From: Xanthobacteraceae bacterium
GTDB taxonomy: Bacteria; Pseudomonadota; Alphaproteobacteria; Rhizobiales; Xanthobacteraceae
Reading direction: 5' to 3'
Length of the DNA: 9,967 nucleotides
NCBI GenBank assembly: GCA_030039655.1
Contig: JASHVC010000451.1
Span: forward strand, 1 to 9,967
Shown: positions 1-6,249 of the stretch, piece by piece
How positions within the stretch are numbered: position 1 is the stretch's first letter
Layout of the letters: each line of letters begins with the position of its first letter
The notes under the pieces: model-generated
What the model was told of the DNA's origin: nothing
Seen by the model: only the letters and a program-made list of their open reading frames with translations
Databases searched by the model: none
Translations under genes and position numbers: made by a program

Positions 1-2
1 GG

Positions 3-848
3 CCGCAGCAGCGTGAGCGCGAGGACCGCGGAGAGTGGCAACAACCCGCCCCGCAGAGTCCGCCGCCTCCAGCCGGCCGGACGCGGCGGCGCGGCGACAT
101 AAATGGCGCTGGCCCGCAGGATCGAAAGGGCGTCCTTTCCGTTCACGGGGTGGAAAAGAGCTTCGTCGGGCGCAAGGTGGTCAAGAAAGTCAGCTTGCAC
201 GTGCGCAAGGGAGAGGCCGTGGGCCTGCTCGGGCCGAACGGCGCCGGCAAGACAACCGTCTTCTACATGATCACCGGTCTCATCAAGGCTGACCGCGGCC
301 GCATCGAACTCGACGGCCACGACGTGACGCGCCTGCCGATGTATCAGCGCGCGCGCCTGGGCATCGGCTACCTGCCGCAGGAAGCCTCGATCTTTCGCGG
401 CCTCAGCGTGGAACAGAACATTCGCGCCGTGCTCGAAGTTGTCGAGCCGGACCGCAGACGGCGCGAGCGCGATCTTGACGCGCTACTCGACGAGTTCAGC
501 ATCACCAGACTGCGCAAGACGCCGTCCATCGCTCTCTCGGGCGGCGAGCGCCGGCGCGTCGAAATTGCCCGGTCGCTGGCCACACGGCCTAACTACATGC
601 TGCTCGACGAGCCATTCGCGGGTATCGATCCAATAGCGGTCGGCGACATTCAGGCGCTGGTGCGGCACCTGACCAATCGCGGTATTGGGGTGCTCATCAC
701 TGATCATAATGTGCGCGAGACGCTAGGCCTCACCGACCGCGCCTACATCATCTATTCCGGTGAGGTGCTGATGGAGGGCCACCCGGACGATATCGTTAAC
801 AATCCGGACGTGCGGCGCCTCTACCTTGGCGAGGAGTTTCGGCTCTAA
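3..848 (+). CDS. lptB: LPS export ABC transporter ATP-binding protein LptB (5' end outside window)
   Basis: Cytoplasmic ATPase of the LptB2FGC complex, which powers lipopolysaccharide extraction from the inner membrane. ABC motifs are complete and in order: Walker A GPNGAGKT (231-254), signature LSGGE (534-548), Walker B LLDEP (600-614) and H-loop ITDHN (696-710). The tail NNPDVRRLYLGEEFRL is typical of LptB. A GTG at 150 is the only possible in-frame start visible, but starting there would cut off the first beta strand of the ABC fold (LSVHGVEKSF begins just before it). The frame stays open to the window edge without any other ATG, GTG or TTG, so the true start is probably upstream. The visible N-terminal stretch is rich in Pro, Gln and Arg, an extension I infer to be non-catalytic. 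rpoN follows, the usual alphaproteobacterial order. Identity is certain; only the start is open. Confidence 0.95.
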   Translation, partial: PQQREREDRGEWQQPAPQSPPPPAGRTRRRGDINGAGPQDRKGVLSVHGVEKSFVGRKVVKKVSLHVRKGEAVGLLGPNGAGKTTVFYMITGLIKADRGRIELDGHDVTRLPMYQRARLGIGYLPQEASIFRGLSVEQNIRAVLEVVEPDRRRRERDLDALLDEFSITRLRKTPSIALSGGERRRVEIARSLATRPNYMLLDEPFAGIDPIAVGDIQALVRHLTNRGIGVLITDHNVRETLGLTDRAYIIYSGEVLMEGHPDDIVNNPDVRRLYLGEEFRL

Positions 849-982
849 GCTCACCTGCGCCTTAAGCTTACCCCCGGTTTCCCCGCCTGTGCCCGGCCGC
901 ATGCTTGCGAGGGGGAGACAAGCCGTCCAAGCTGCGGTACAAGGGCAAAAGAAGCAAGAATTGGACCAGTTTGGCCCCCTTT

Positions 983-2503
983 ATGGCGCTAACGCAGAGA
1001 CTTCAGCTCCGGCAGAGCCAGGCACTGGTTATGACGCCGCAGCTGATGCAGGCCATCAAGCTGCTGCAGCTCTCGAACCTCGATCTGGTCGCCTACGTGG
1101 AGGCGGAGCTCGAGCGCAACCCCATGCTTGACCGCGGGGTCGAGAACGAGGCGCCGGCCGCGCCCGACGGTGCACAATCGCCCGACCAGCCCCCTGCCGA
1201 CGCCGAGGCATGGAACGGCGGCCAGTCAGAGACCGGTGGGGATCGCGACGAGGAAAGGTCCCAGGCGCTCCTCGACGACGGCTCAGCGGATGACGCCGAA
1301 CCGATCCGCCCGCGCACTTCCGACCTGCCGGGTGGATATTCCGAATGGTCTGGCGTCGGTGCTGGCGGCCGTGACGACGGCGACTACAATCTGGAATCGT
1401 TTGTCTCCGCAGAGACCACGCTTGCGGATTGGCTCCGCGAGCAACTCACCCTTGCGGTGACCGAGCCGGTCCGGCGCATGATCGGGCAATATCTCATCGA
1501 TCTGGTCGACGAGTCCGGTTATCTCAGCGGCGATCTCGACGCGGCAGCAGAAAAGCTCGGCGCCGGCAAGGCCGAGATCGAAGCTGTTTTGGGCATCCTG
1601 CAGAAATTCGATCCGCCCGGCGTGTTCGCGCGCAATCTCGCCGAATGCCTGGCGATCCAGCTCAGGGAGCAGGACCGTTTCGATCCCGCCATGCAGGCGC
1701 TGGTGTCGCGACTTGATCTTTTGGCGCGCCGCGAATTTTCCACGTTGAAAAAAGTCTGCGGCGTCGGCGACGAGGACCTCGCCGACATGATCGCGGAAAT
1801 CCGCAGACTCAATCCGAAGCCGGGACTCGCGTTCGGCTCGGCGTTGGTGCACCCGATCGTGCCCGATGTTTTTGTGCGGCCGGCGCCCGACGGTGCCTGG
1901 ATCGTCGAACTCAACTCCGACACGTTGCCGAAGGTTCTCGTCAATCAGAGCTACTACGCCGAGGTCTCCGCGACCGCGCGCCGCGATACGGACAAGTCAT
2001 ACCTCGCCGAATGCATGCAGAGCGCGACGTGGCTCGTGCGTGCACTCGACCAGCGCGCCCGCACCATCCTGAAGGTCGCCAACGAAATCGTGCGCCAGCA
2101 GGACGCCTTTTTTGCTCACGGCGTCGAGCACTTGCGCCCGCTCAATCTCAAAACTGTCGCCGAGGCCATCAGCATGCACGAATCGACAGTGTCGCGCGTG
2201 ACCGCCAATAAATATATGGCGACCACCCGCGGCATTTTCGAGCTGAAATATTTCTTCACGTCGGCAATCGCCGCCGCTCACGGCGGTGAGGCGCACTCCG
2301 CCGAAGCGGTGCGCTACCGCATCAAACAATTGATCGACGCCGAGAGCGCGGCCGATGTTTTGTCGGACGACACCATCGTCGAGAAGCTGCGCGACGCCGG
2401 CATCGATATTGCGCGGCGCACCGTGGCCAAATACCGCGAAGCCATGCGCATTCCGTCGTCGGTACAGCGCCGGCGTGAAAAGCAGGTCGCGGCGGTGCCC
2501 TGA
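983..2503 (+). CDS. rpoN: RNA polymerase sigma-54 factor RpoN
   Basis: Sigma-54 recognises -24/-12 promoters and needs AAA+ activators; its targets include nitrogen assimilation, nitrogen fixation and transport genes. The 506-residue product shows the family layout. The Gln/Leu-rich activator-interacting region I is at about 1-50 (MALTQRLQLRQSQALVMTPQ...). An acidic, low-complexity region II lies at about 55-140. The core-binding region follows (GILQKFDPPGVFARNLAECL). A helix-turn-helix is near 387-417 (NLKTVAEAISMHESTVSRV), and the RpoN box ARRTVAKYRE is near 477-486. I chose ATG 983 because MALTQRL is where family members start. A TTG at 905 would add 26 basic residues not expected in the family. 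Neither start has a good Shine-Dalgarno sequence. The gene begins 134 nt after lptB and is followed by hpf and ptsN, genes often linked to rpoN. Confidence 0.96.
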   Translation: MALTQRLQLRQSQALVMTPQLMQAIKLLQLSNLDLVAYVEAELERNPMLDRGVENEAPAAPDGAQSPDQPPADAEAWNGGQSETGGDRDEERSQALLDDGSADDAEPIRPRTSDLPGGYSEWSGVGAGGRDDGDYNLESFVSAETTLADWLREQLTLAVTEPVRRMIGQYLIDLVDESGYLSGDLDAAAEKLGAGKAEIEAVLGILQKFDPPGVFARNLAECLAIQLREQDRFDPAMQALVSRLDLLARREFSTLKKVCGVGDEDLADMIAEIRRLNPKPGLAFGSALVHPIVPDVFVRPAPDGAWIVELNSDTLPKVLVNQSYYAEVSATARRDTDKSYLAECMQSATWLVRALDQRARTILKVANEIVRQQDAFFAHGVEHLRPLNLKTVAEAISMHESTVSRVTANKYMATTRGIFELKYFFTSAIAAAHGGEAHSAEAVRYRIKQLIDAESAADVLSDDTIVEKLRDAGIDIARRTVAKYREAMRIPSSVQRRREKQVAAVP

Positions 2504-2530
2504 GCCGCCTGCGGCAGGAATTGCACCGCG

Positions 2531-2559
2531 TTGACTTGGGGCCTTGCAATACCTAGGTC
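2531..2559 (+). promoter_or_regulatory. Possible sigma-70-type promoter upstream of hpf
   Basis: TTGACT (2531-2536) matches five of six -35 bases and is followed after 17 nt by TAGGTC (2554-2559), a poor -10 match. It lies in the 92-nt rpoN-hpf gap, about 40 nt before the hpf start, so hpf may be expressed separately from rpoN. The call is weak because only the -35 is convincing. Confidence 0.25.
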
Positions 2560-2595
2560 GAGTTTAGCACCGGAATTATCGTTGCGGAGGCTGGC

Positions 2596-3186
2596 ATGTC
2601 ATTTCGCATTTCGGGAAAAAATATCGACGTCGGCGACGCCTTGCGTGAGCGCGTCAGCGGCCGCATCGCGGAAGCGATGGGTAAGTATTTCGACGGCGGC
2701 TATTCGGGGCACGTGACGCTCGAGCGTGACGGGTTTGGATTCCGCACTGAATGCGCCATTCATCTCGACTCGAAAATCACGCTGCATGCCGAAGGCATGG
2801 CGGCCGACGCCTACGCAAGCGCGGACCAGGCAGCGGTGCGGATCGAGAAGCGGTTGCGGCGTTATCATCGCAGATTGAAAGACCACCGTCCGGAACGGCT
2901 CGATGCGCGCACTTCCATGGACGCGGCGAGCTACATCATTGCGGCTCCCGAAGACGAGGACGAAGCGCAGATCGACGGATTCACACCGGTGATCATCGCG
3001 GAATCGACCACCACGTTGAAACAACTCTCGGTCAGCGATGCGGTCACGGAACTCGACATGACCGGCGCTCCTGTCCTGGTGTTTCGGCATGCCGCCCACG
3101 GCGGCATTAACGTGGTGTATCGCCGAGCCGACGGGCATTTCGGATGGATCGATCCGCGGACCGCAGCGGCAACCGATGCCCATTGA
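2596..3186 (+). CDS. hpf: Ribosome hibernation-promoting factor, long form (HPF/RaiA/YfiA family)
   Basis: Long HPFs bind the 30S decoding region during stationary phase or starvation and dimerise ribosomes into inactive 100S particles. The 196-residue protein has the S30AE domain at about 1-105, starting MSFRISGKNIDVGDAL and ending in the basic helix VRIEKRLRRYHRRLKDH. An acidic linker covers about 108-130 (APEDEDEAQ). The C-terminal dimerisation domain is at about 132-187 (LSVSDAVTELDMTGAPVLVF...INVVYRRADGHFGWIDP). The length fits the long form and excludes the short gamma-proteobacterial type. ATG 2596 has a clear GCGGAGG ribosome-binding site (2584-2590) five bases upstream. It lies between rpoN and ptsN, the common arrangement, where the nitrogen-PTS and ribosome hibernation both respond to nutrient state. 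Confidence 0.95.
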   Translation: MSFRISGKNIDVGDALRERVSGRIAEAMGKYFDGGYSGHVTLERDGFGFRTECAIHLDSKITLHAEGMAADAYASADQAAVRIEKRLRRYHRRLKDHRPERLDARTSMDAASYIIAAPEDEDEAQIDGFTPVIIAESTTTLKQLSVSDAVTELDMTGAPVLVFRHAAHGGINVVYRRADGHFGWIDPRTAAATDAH

Positions 3187-3196
3187 CGGGGGGACG

Positions 3197-3216
3197 GGCG
3201 GTCCCTATGGTCCGCC
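3197..3216 (+). terminator. Hairpin just after hpf; possible weak terminator
   Basis: GGCGG (3197-3201) pairs with CCGCC (3212-3216). A T.T mismatch, two further G-C pairs and a CTAT loop lie inside. It begins 11 nt after the hpf stop. No T-run follows (GCCCTTGGG), so it may stabilise the hpf 3' end rather than terminate transcription. Confidence 0.3.
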
Positions 3217-3369
3217 GCCCTTGGGTACGACCCTTGAGCATGATTGGCACGCGCGGGCGCCGGGTTCGGACAGGTCCTGCCGAAGCAAGAAGTCAAATCT
3301 TATCGGTTCCAAGCCACAGGCAATTAGGGTTAAGCTGTAGGCTGCGGCCTCGCTATGTCAGGTTCTTCC

Positions 3370-3831
3370 ATGCCGCTTATCGATCTCGTTGCGTCGAATG
3401 CGATCCTCCCGGCGCTCAAGGTCAACAATAAGAAGCAGGTTTTGCACGAGCTTGCGGCGCGCGCGGCTGTCCTGACCGGCCAAAACGAACGCGCGATCTT
3501 CGACGTTTTGATGCAGCGGGAAAAACTCGGCTCGACGGCGGTCGGCAACGGCATCGCCATCCCGCACGGAAAAATGCCAAATTTGACAAGGCTGTTCGGA
3601 TTGTTTGCGCGGCTTGACCGGCCGGTCGATTTCGAGGCGCTCGACGGTCAGCCGGTTGATCTCATTTTTCTCTTGCTGGCGCCGGAAGGAGCGGGTGCGG
3701 ATCACCTCAAGGCGCTTGCACAGGTGGCGCGCCTATTGCGCGATCCTCCCATCGCCCACAAGTTGCGTGCCTCACACGATGCAGAGGCGCTATATGCGGT
3801 CCTGACAATGCCGTCGGCAACCGCCGCATAG
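3370..3831 (+). CDS. ptsN: Nitrogen-PTS regulatory protein EIIA-Ntr (PtsN)
   Basis: EIIA-Ntr ends the regulatory phosphorelay PtsP-NPr-PtsN. Depending on its phosphorylation state it controls potassium uptake, stress and nitrogen or carbon balance by protein contacts; it does not transport sugar. The protein is a complete PTS EIIA type-2 domain. The phosphorylated histidine lies in AVGNGIAIPHGK (His66 with this start), and the helix region APEGAGADHLKALAQVARLL is typical of PtsN. ATG 3370 gives the usual 153 residues beginning MPLIDLV and has a short AGG upstream (3360-3362). ATG 3355 would add MSGSS and has no ribosome-binding site. The 183-nt gap after hpf leaves room for its own promoter, but none is convincing. 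The gene ends before the convergent hsp20-DUF1150 operon. Confidence 0.95.
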   Translation: MPLIDLVASNAILPALKVNNKKQVLHELAARAAVLTGQNERAIFDVLMQREKLGSTAVGNGIAIPHGKMPNLTRLFGLFARLDRPVDFEALDGQPVDLIFLLLAPEGAGADHLKALAQVARLLRDPPIAHKLRASHDAEALYAVLTMPSATAA

Positions 3832-3846
3832 CGCCGGAAGCTAGGG

Positions 3847-3935
3847 ATCAGTAATCGGTATTGAGCAATCAGAAAGCAAAGAGGCCGCCTTTGGGCGGCC
3901 TCTGAATTACTGACGTCTGATAACTGACTCCTGAT
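3847..3935. repeat. Intergenic element: two arms of degenerate heptad repeats around a hairpin
   Basis: The right arm (3908-3935) reads TACTGAC, GTCTGAT, AACTGAC, TCCTGAT: four seven-base units with core CTGAY. The left arm (3847-3874) reads ATCAGTA, ATCGGTA, TTGAGCA, ATCAGAA, which on the other strand is TTCTGAT, TGCTCAA, TACCGAT, TACTGAT. These are the same heptads in inverse orientation, one unit more diverged. The outer copies TCAGTAAT (3848-3855) and ATTACTGA (3906-3913) are exact inverse repeats. The perfect hairpin at 3880-3903 lies between the arms. The right arm runs into the stop codon of the DUF1150 gene. The element looks like a short, possibly dispersed repeat; function unknown. 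Confidence 0.7.
3880..3903. terminator. Bidirectional terminator hairpin between ptsN and DUF1150
   Basis: AGAGGCCGCC (3880-3889), loop TTTG, and GGCGGCCTCT (3894-3903) form a perfect 10-bp GC-rich stem between convergent genes. On the - strand the stem is followed by the T-rich TTGCTTTCT, so it fits best as terminator of the hsp20-DUF1150 operon. On the + strand the tail is GAATTACT, so termination of ptsN there is less certain. Confidence 0.8.
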
Positions 3936-4204
3936 CAGTGCACGCTCACCATTTCCAGTTCCTGGCTCCAGGCGTTGGCGATGGCGGCCTCGCGGCTGTC
4001 GGTCAGCATGATGGGCGTACCGTCGGCGGCGTGGAGCGCGAAAAGCTTCAGCCCGGGCGCAATTTCGGGTGCTTGCGGGAACAGCGCGGGAACGTCCTCG
4101 GAACGGATCGTTTTCACATAAGCGATTTCTCCGTCGCCCAATTGGGCGAGCGCTTCGCGTGAAATTTCCGTCTTATTCTCTGTTATAATCATCTCGTCTG
4201 TCAT
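3935..4204 (-). CDS. DUF1150 family protein
   Basis: A small (89 residues), soluble-looking protein of a conserved alphaproteobacterial family of unknown function. The family core is SREALAQLGDGEIAYVKTIR...LFPQAPEI...GLKLFALHAADGTPIMLTDSREAAIANA. No transmembrane segment, signal peptide or cysteine is visible. ATG 4204 fits the family length; a TTG at 4252 directly after the hsp20 stop would add 15 unconserved residues. Upstream of 4204 is a purine-rich GGGAGTCAGGG on the coding strand. It sits 48 nt downstream of hsp20 on the same strand with no terminator between, so the two are probably co-transcribed and heat-induced. A role linked to protein quality control is an inference from this pairing only. 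The stop codon lies in the heptad repeat arm. Confidence 0.88.
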   Translation of the reverse strand: MTDEMIITENKTEISREALAQLGDGEIAYVKTIRSEDVPALFPQAPEIAPGLKLFALHAADGTPIMLTDSREAAIANAWSQELEMVSVH

Positions 4205-4252
4205 GGCCCTGACTCCCAATTTGTTAACTTCGTCGAGCCCTACTCGTTTCAA

Positions 4253-4678
4253 TTAATCGCATTCATTGATTGCAATCGATTTAACGATTCGCTCCGGCTG
4301 CGGCCGAACGAGGTCGATCGACAGCAATCCATTCTTCAAGTCCGCGCCCATCACCTCCATTCCATCGGCCAGCACGAAGATGCGCTGGAATTGGCGCGCC
4401 GCGATGCCGCGATGGACGTATTGCCGGGTCTTGTCATCCTGCTGACGTCCGCGAATAACGAGCTGACTCTCCTCAATCGAAACGTCGAGCTGGTCGCGGG
4501 TGAATCCGGCGACCGCTAATGTAATTCGCAGCCTGTCCGGGCTGTTCCCTTCGCGGGGGATGCGTTCGATATTGTACGGAGGGTAGCCGTCTGCTGCCTT
4601 GCCGACGCGATCGAGGACGCGCTCGATCTCGTCGAAGCCGAGCAGGAACGGGCTCGAAAGTGACGAAACCCTGGACAT
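4253..4678 (-). CDS. Small heat shock protein, Hsp20/alpha-crystallin (IbpA-like)
   Basis: An ATP-independent chaperone that holds unfolding proteins in the cytoplasm for later refolding by DnaK/ClpB. The 141-residue product has a short N-terminal arm with FLLGFDEIERVLDRV, as in rhizobial class A IbpA-type proteins. An alpha-crystallin domain follows at about 33-125 (YPPYNIER..., RLRITLAVAGFTRDQLDVSI, LVIRGRQ, RGIAARQFQRIFVLADGMEV, ADLKNGLLSIDL). The C-terminal IVKSIAI region carries an I-x-I-like anchor (SIAI). ATG 4678 is chosen over an upstream in-frame start at 4789 because the family begins here (MSRVSSLSSPF) and AAAGGG lies about ten bases upstream. DUF1150 follows in the same operon. 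The leader looks temperature-controlled. Confidence 0.94.
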   Translation of the reverse strand: MSRVSSLSSPFLLGFDEIERVLDRVGKAADGYPPYNIERIPREGNSPDRLRITLAVAGFTRDQLDVSIEESQLVIRGRQQDDKTRQYVHRGIAARQFQRIFVLADGMEVMGADLKNGLLSIDLVRPQPERIVKSIAINECD

Positions 4679-4683
4679 GGTTT

Positions 4684-4725
4684 CAAAGCCCTTTAGAAGC
4701 GACTTTGTGGGCCCTTGCGGCGCCC
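4684..4725 (-). promoter_or_regulatory. ROSE-like RNA thermometer in the hsp20 leader
   Basis: On the - strand the last hairpin before hsp20 spans 4707 to 4684. CAAAGTC pairs with GGCTTTG (one G-U pair), hiding the GG of the ribosome-binding site AAAGGG. Its 5' arm contains TCGCT (4702-4698), matching the ROSE motif U(U/C)GCU. The opposite strand reads AGGG (4692-4689), so C7-G18, a G.G opposition and U-A can form with one C left over, as described for ROSE elements in rhizobial heat-shock leaders. A second hairpin, GGGC/GCCC (4725-4722 with 4712-4709), lies just upstream. ROSE normally has AGGA rather than AGGG. Structure and melting were judged by eye. Confidence 0.6.
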
Positions 4726-4758
4726 GTGAGACCGCACAGAAGCTCCGAGCGGCCTCGG

Positions 4759-4790
4759 CTAATATGGCGGTGCGAGACCGGGGGTTCAAG
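4759..4790 (-). promoter_or_regulatory. Promoter of the hsp20-DUF1150 operon
   Basis: On the - strand, TTGAAC (4789-4784) is followed after 17 nt by CATATT (4766-4761), a good sigma-70-type promoter. The -35 is embedded in CTTGAA (4790-4785), which also suits the heat-shock sigma RpoH. Transcription would start near 4754 and give a leader of about 76 nt, enough for the ROSE-like hairpins. Sequence alone cannot decide between the two sigma factors. Confidence 0.6.
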
Positions 4791-4880
4791 AAGCGTGCCG
4801 GGTGGGATTGTGCGCCGCGACATTTGTGGCTTGGCTAAGCGGGCCGATTTTGGAGCGCTCATGTCGCGCGGGAGACCGTC

Positions 4881-6092
4881 ATGTCGTCCATGTCGCAATT
4901 GAATGAAACTATCGTCGCCGCGGACATCGATCCGTTCTCGCGCGATTTTCTGTCCGATCCCTATCCGCAGCACGAGAAGCTGCGCGACCTTGCTCCCGTC
5001 GTACGTTTACCGCGCTACGACGTATGGGCGGTGACACGCTACGAGCAGGTCAACGCTATCCTCAACGACTGGGAGACGTTCGGTTCTGGTGGCGGCGTCG
5101 GGCTTGCCAACTTCCACAAAGAAGGCAATTGGCGGCCGCCGAGCTTGTTGCTGGAGACCGATCCGCCGACGCACACTCGCGCGCGCACCGTCATGAACCG
5201 TGCGCTGGCGCCGAAGCTGTTGCGCGAGCTGCGCGGCGGCTTTTATCGGGAAGCCGCGCGGCTGATCGACAGGGCGCTCGACCTCGGCTCGTTCGACGCC
5301 GTTGCCGAAATATCGCAGCCGTATCTGCTCAAAGTGTTTCCCGACGCGGTCGGCATCGCTGAAGACGAGCGGGAGACACTGCTGCCTTACGGCAACATGG
5401 TGTTCAACACGATGGGGCCGAAGAACGAGCTCTATCATGCGGCGCTCGCACCGGTCGACAAAGTGTTGCCCTGGGTGATGCGTCGCTGTGCGCGCGCGGC
5501 GCTCCGTCCGGGAAGCCTCGGCTCCGAAGTTTACAAATACGCCGACACCGGAGAGGTCAGCGAGGCGGAAGCCGCGTTGCTGGTGCGCTCGTTCCTGTCC
5601 GCCGGGATCGACACCACTGTTTGCGCGCTGGGTAACATGCTGCTGTGCTTTGCCGAGAATCCGGATGAATGGCAGAAGCTGCGGCGGGATCCCACGAAAG
5701 GGCGGAGCGCGTTCGAAGAGGTTATGCGTTTCGAAACGCCCTTCCAATGCTATTTCCGCACCACCACGCGGCCGGTGGAGATCGCCGGCACGCCGATCGA
5801 TGCGGAGGAGAAAGTCTACGTGTCGATTGCCGCCGCCAATCGCGATCCGCGCCGCTGGCAGGACCCCGCTCGTTTCGACATCGCCCGGAAAGTCGCCGGC
5901 CATGTGGGCTTCGGGACCGGCATTCACGGATGCGTCGGTCAGATGATCGCACGCTTGGAAATTGAAGTTCTGCTCGGCGCCATGGCCGAGCGCGTTGCCA
6001 CGGTCGAGCTTGCGGGCAAACCTGAGCGCCTCATTCACAACACGCTGCGCGCGGTGACCAAGCTGCCTTTGCGGATGACGCGGGTGAATTAG
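4881..6092 (+). CDS. Cytochrome P450, CYP199A-like (aromatic-carboxylate monooxygenase)
   Basis: A soluble class I bacterial P450 of 403 residues. Heme loop FGTGIHGCVG (344-353) carries the ligand Cys351, ExxR is Glu280-Arg283, and the I-helix has SAGIDTT with the acid-alcohol pair Asp244-Thr245. The protein resembles Rhodopseudomonas CYP199A2/A4, which oxidatively demethylate 4-methoxybenzoate. The residues that hold the benzoate carboxylate there (Arg92, Ser95, Arg243, Ser244 in CYP199A4) appear as Arg85, Ser88, Arg236 and Ser237, so a carboxylated aromatic substrate is likely. Three pocket positions differ (Phe185, Val295 and Phe298 become Met178, Phe288 and Tyr291), so the exact substrate may differ. 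ATG 4881 has GGGAGA at 4870-4875. No ferredoxin or ferredoxin reductase gene is adjacent. It is divergent from hsp20 and followed by a Crp-type regulator. Confidence 0.92.
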   Translation: MSSMSQLNETIVAADIDPFSRDFLSDPYPQHEKLRDLAPVVRLPRYDVWAVTRYEQVNAILNDWETFGSGGGVGLANFHKEGNWRPPSLLLETDPPTHTRARTVMNRALAPKLLRELRGGFYREAARLIDRALDLGSFDAVAEISQPYLLKVFPDAVGIAEDERETLLPYGNMVFNTMGPKNELYHAALAPVDKVLPWVMRRCARAALRPGSLGSEVYKYADTGEVSEAEAALLVRSFLSAGIDTTVCALGNMLLCFAENPDEWQKLRRDPTKGRSAFEEVMRFETPFQCYFRTTTRPVEIAGTPIDAEEKVYVSIAAANRDPRRWQDPARFDIARKVAGHVGFGTGIHGCVGQMIARLEIEVLLGAMAERVATVELAGKPERLIHNTLRAVTKLPLRMTRVN

Positions 6093-6249
6093 GTCGGCTG
6101 TCGTAGATTGGACACGTCCCTATTACCGCCGTTCTGCATCTTCTGCGGCCGAGTTGTTCGCTCGCTGGGGCTCTTAGGCGCCGCATTGCTGAGTGCCAGT
6201 ATCGATGCTATTTTTCTGCGGCTGGGGCGAGACCGGATCGGCGAACGCG

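Noticed and set aside
905..982. TTG start adding 26 residues to RpoN
   Set aside because: The extension is basic and not family-like; homologues begin at MALTQRL (983).
2531..2547. TTGGGGCCTTGC as a sigma-54 promoter for hpf
   Set aside because: The GG and GC are not ten bases apart; the -24 GG is missing where needed.
3244..3262. TTGGCACG resembling a sigma-54 -24 element upstream of ptsN
   Set aside because: The -24 half matches, but no GC occurs at the required ten-base spacing and TTGC is absent, so it is not a credible -24/-12 promoter.
4745..4758. CCGAG/CTCGG hairpin as a third ROSE hairpin
   Set aside because: It overlaps the predicted transcription start near 4754, so its 5' arm would mostly be missing from the RNA.
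5007..6038. Very long open frame (343 codons) on the - strand opposite the P450
   Set aside because: The + strand has full P450 motifs. Long antisense frames are expected in GC-rich genes, and this one shows no protein features.
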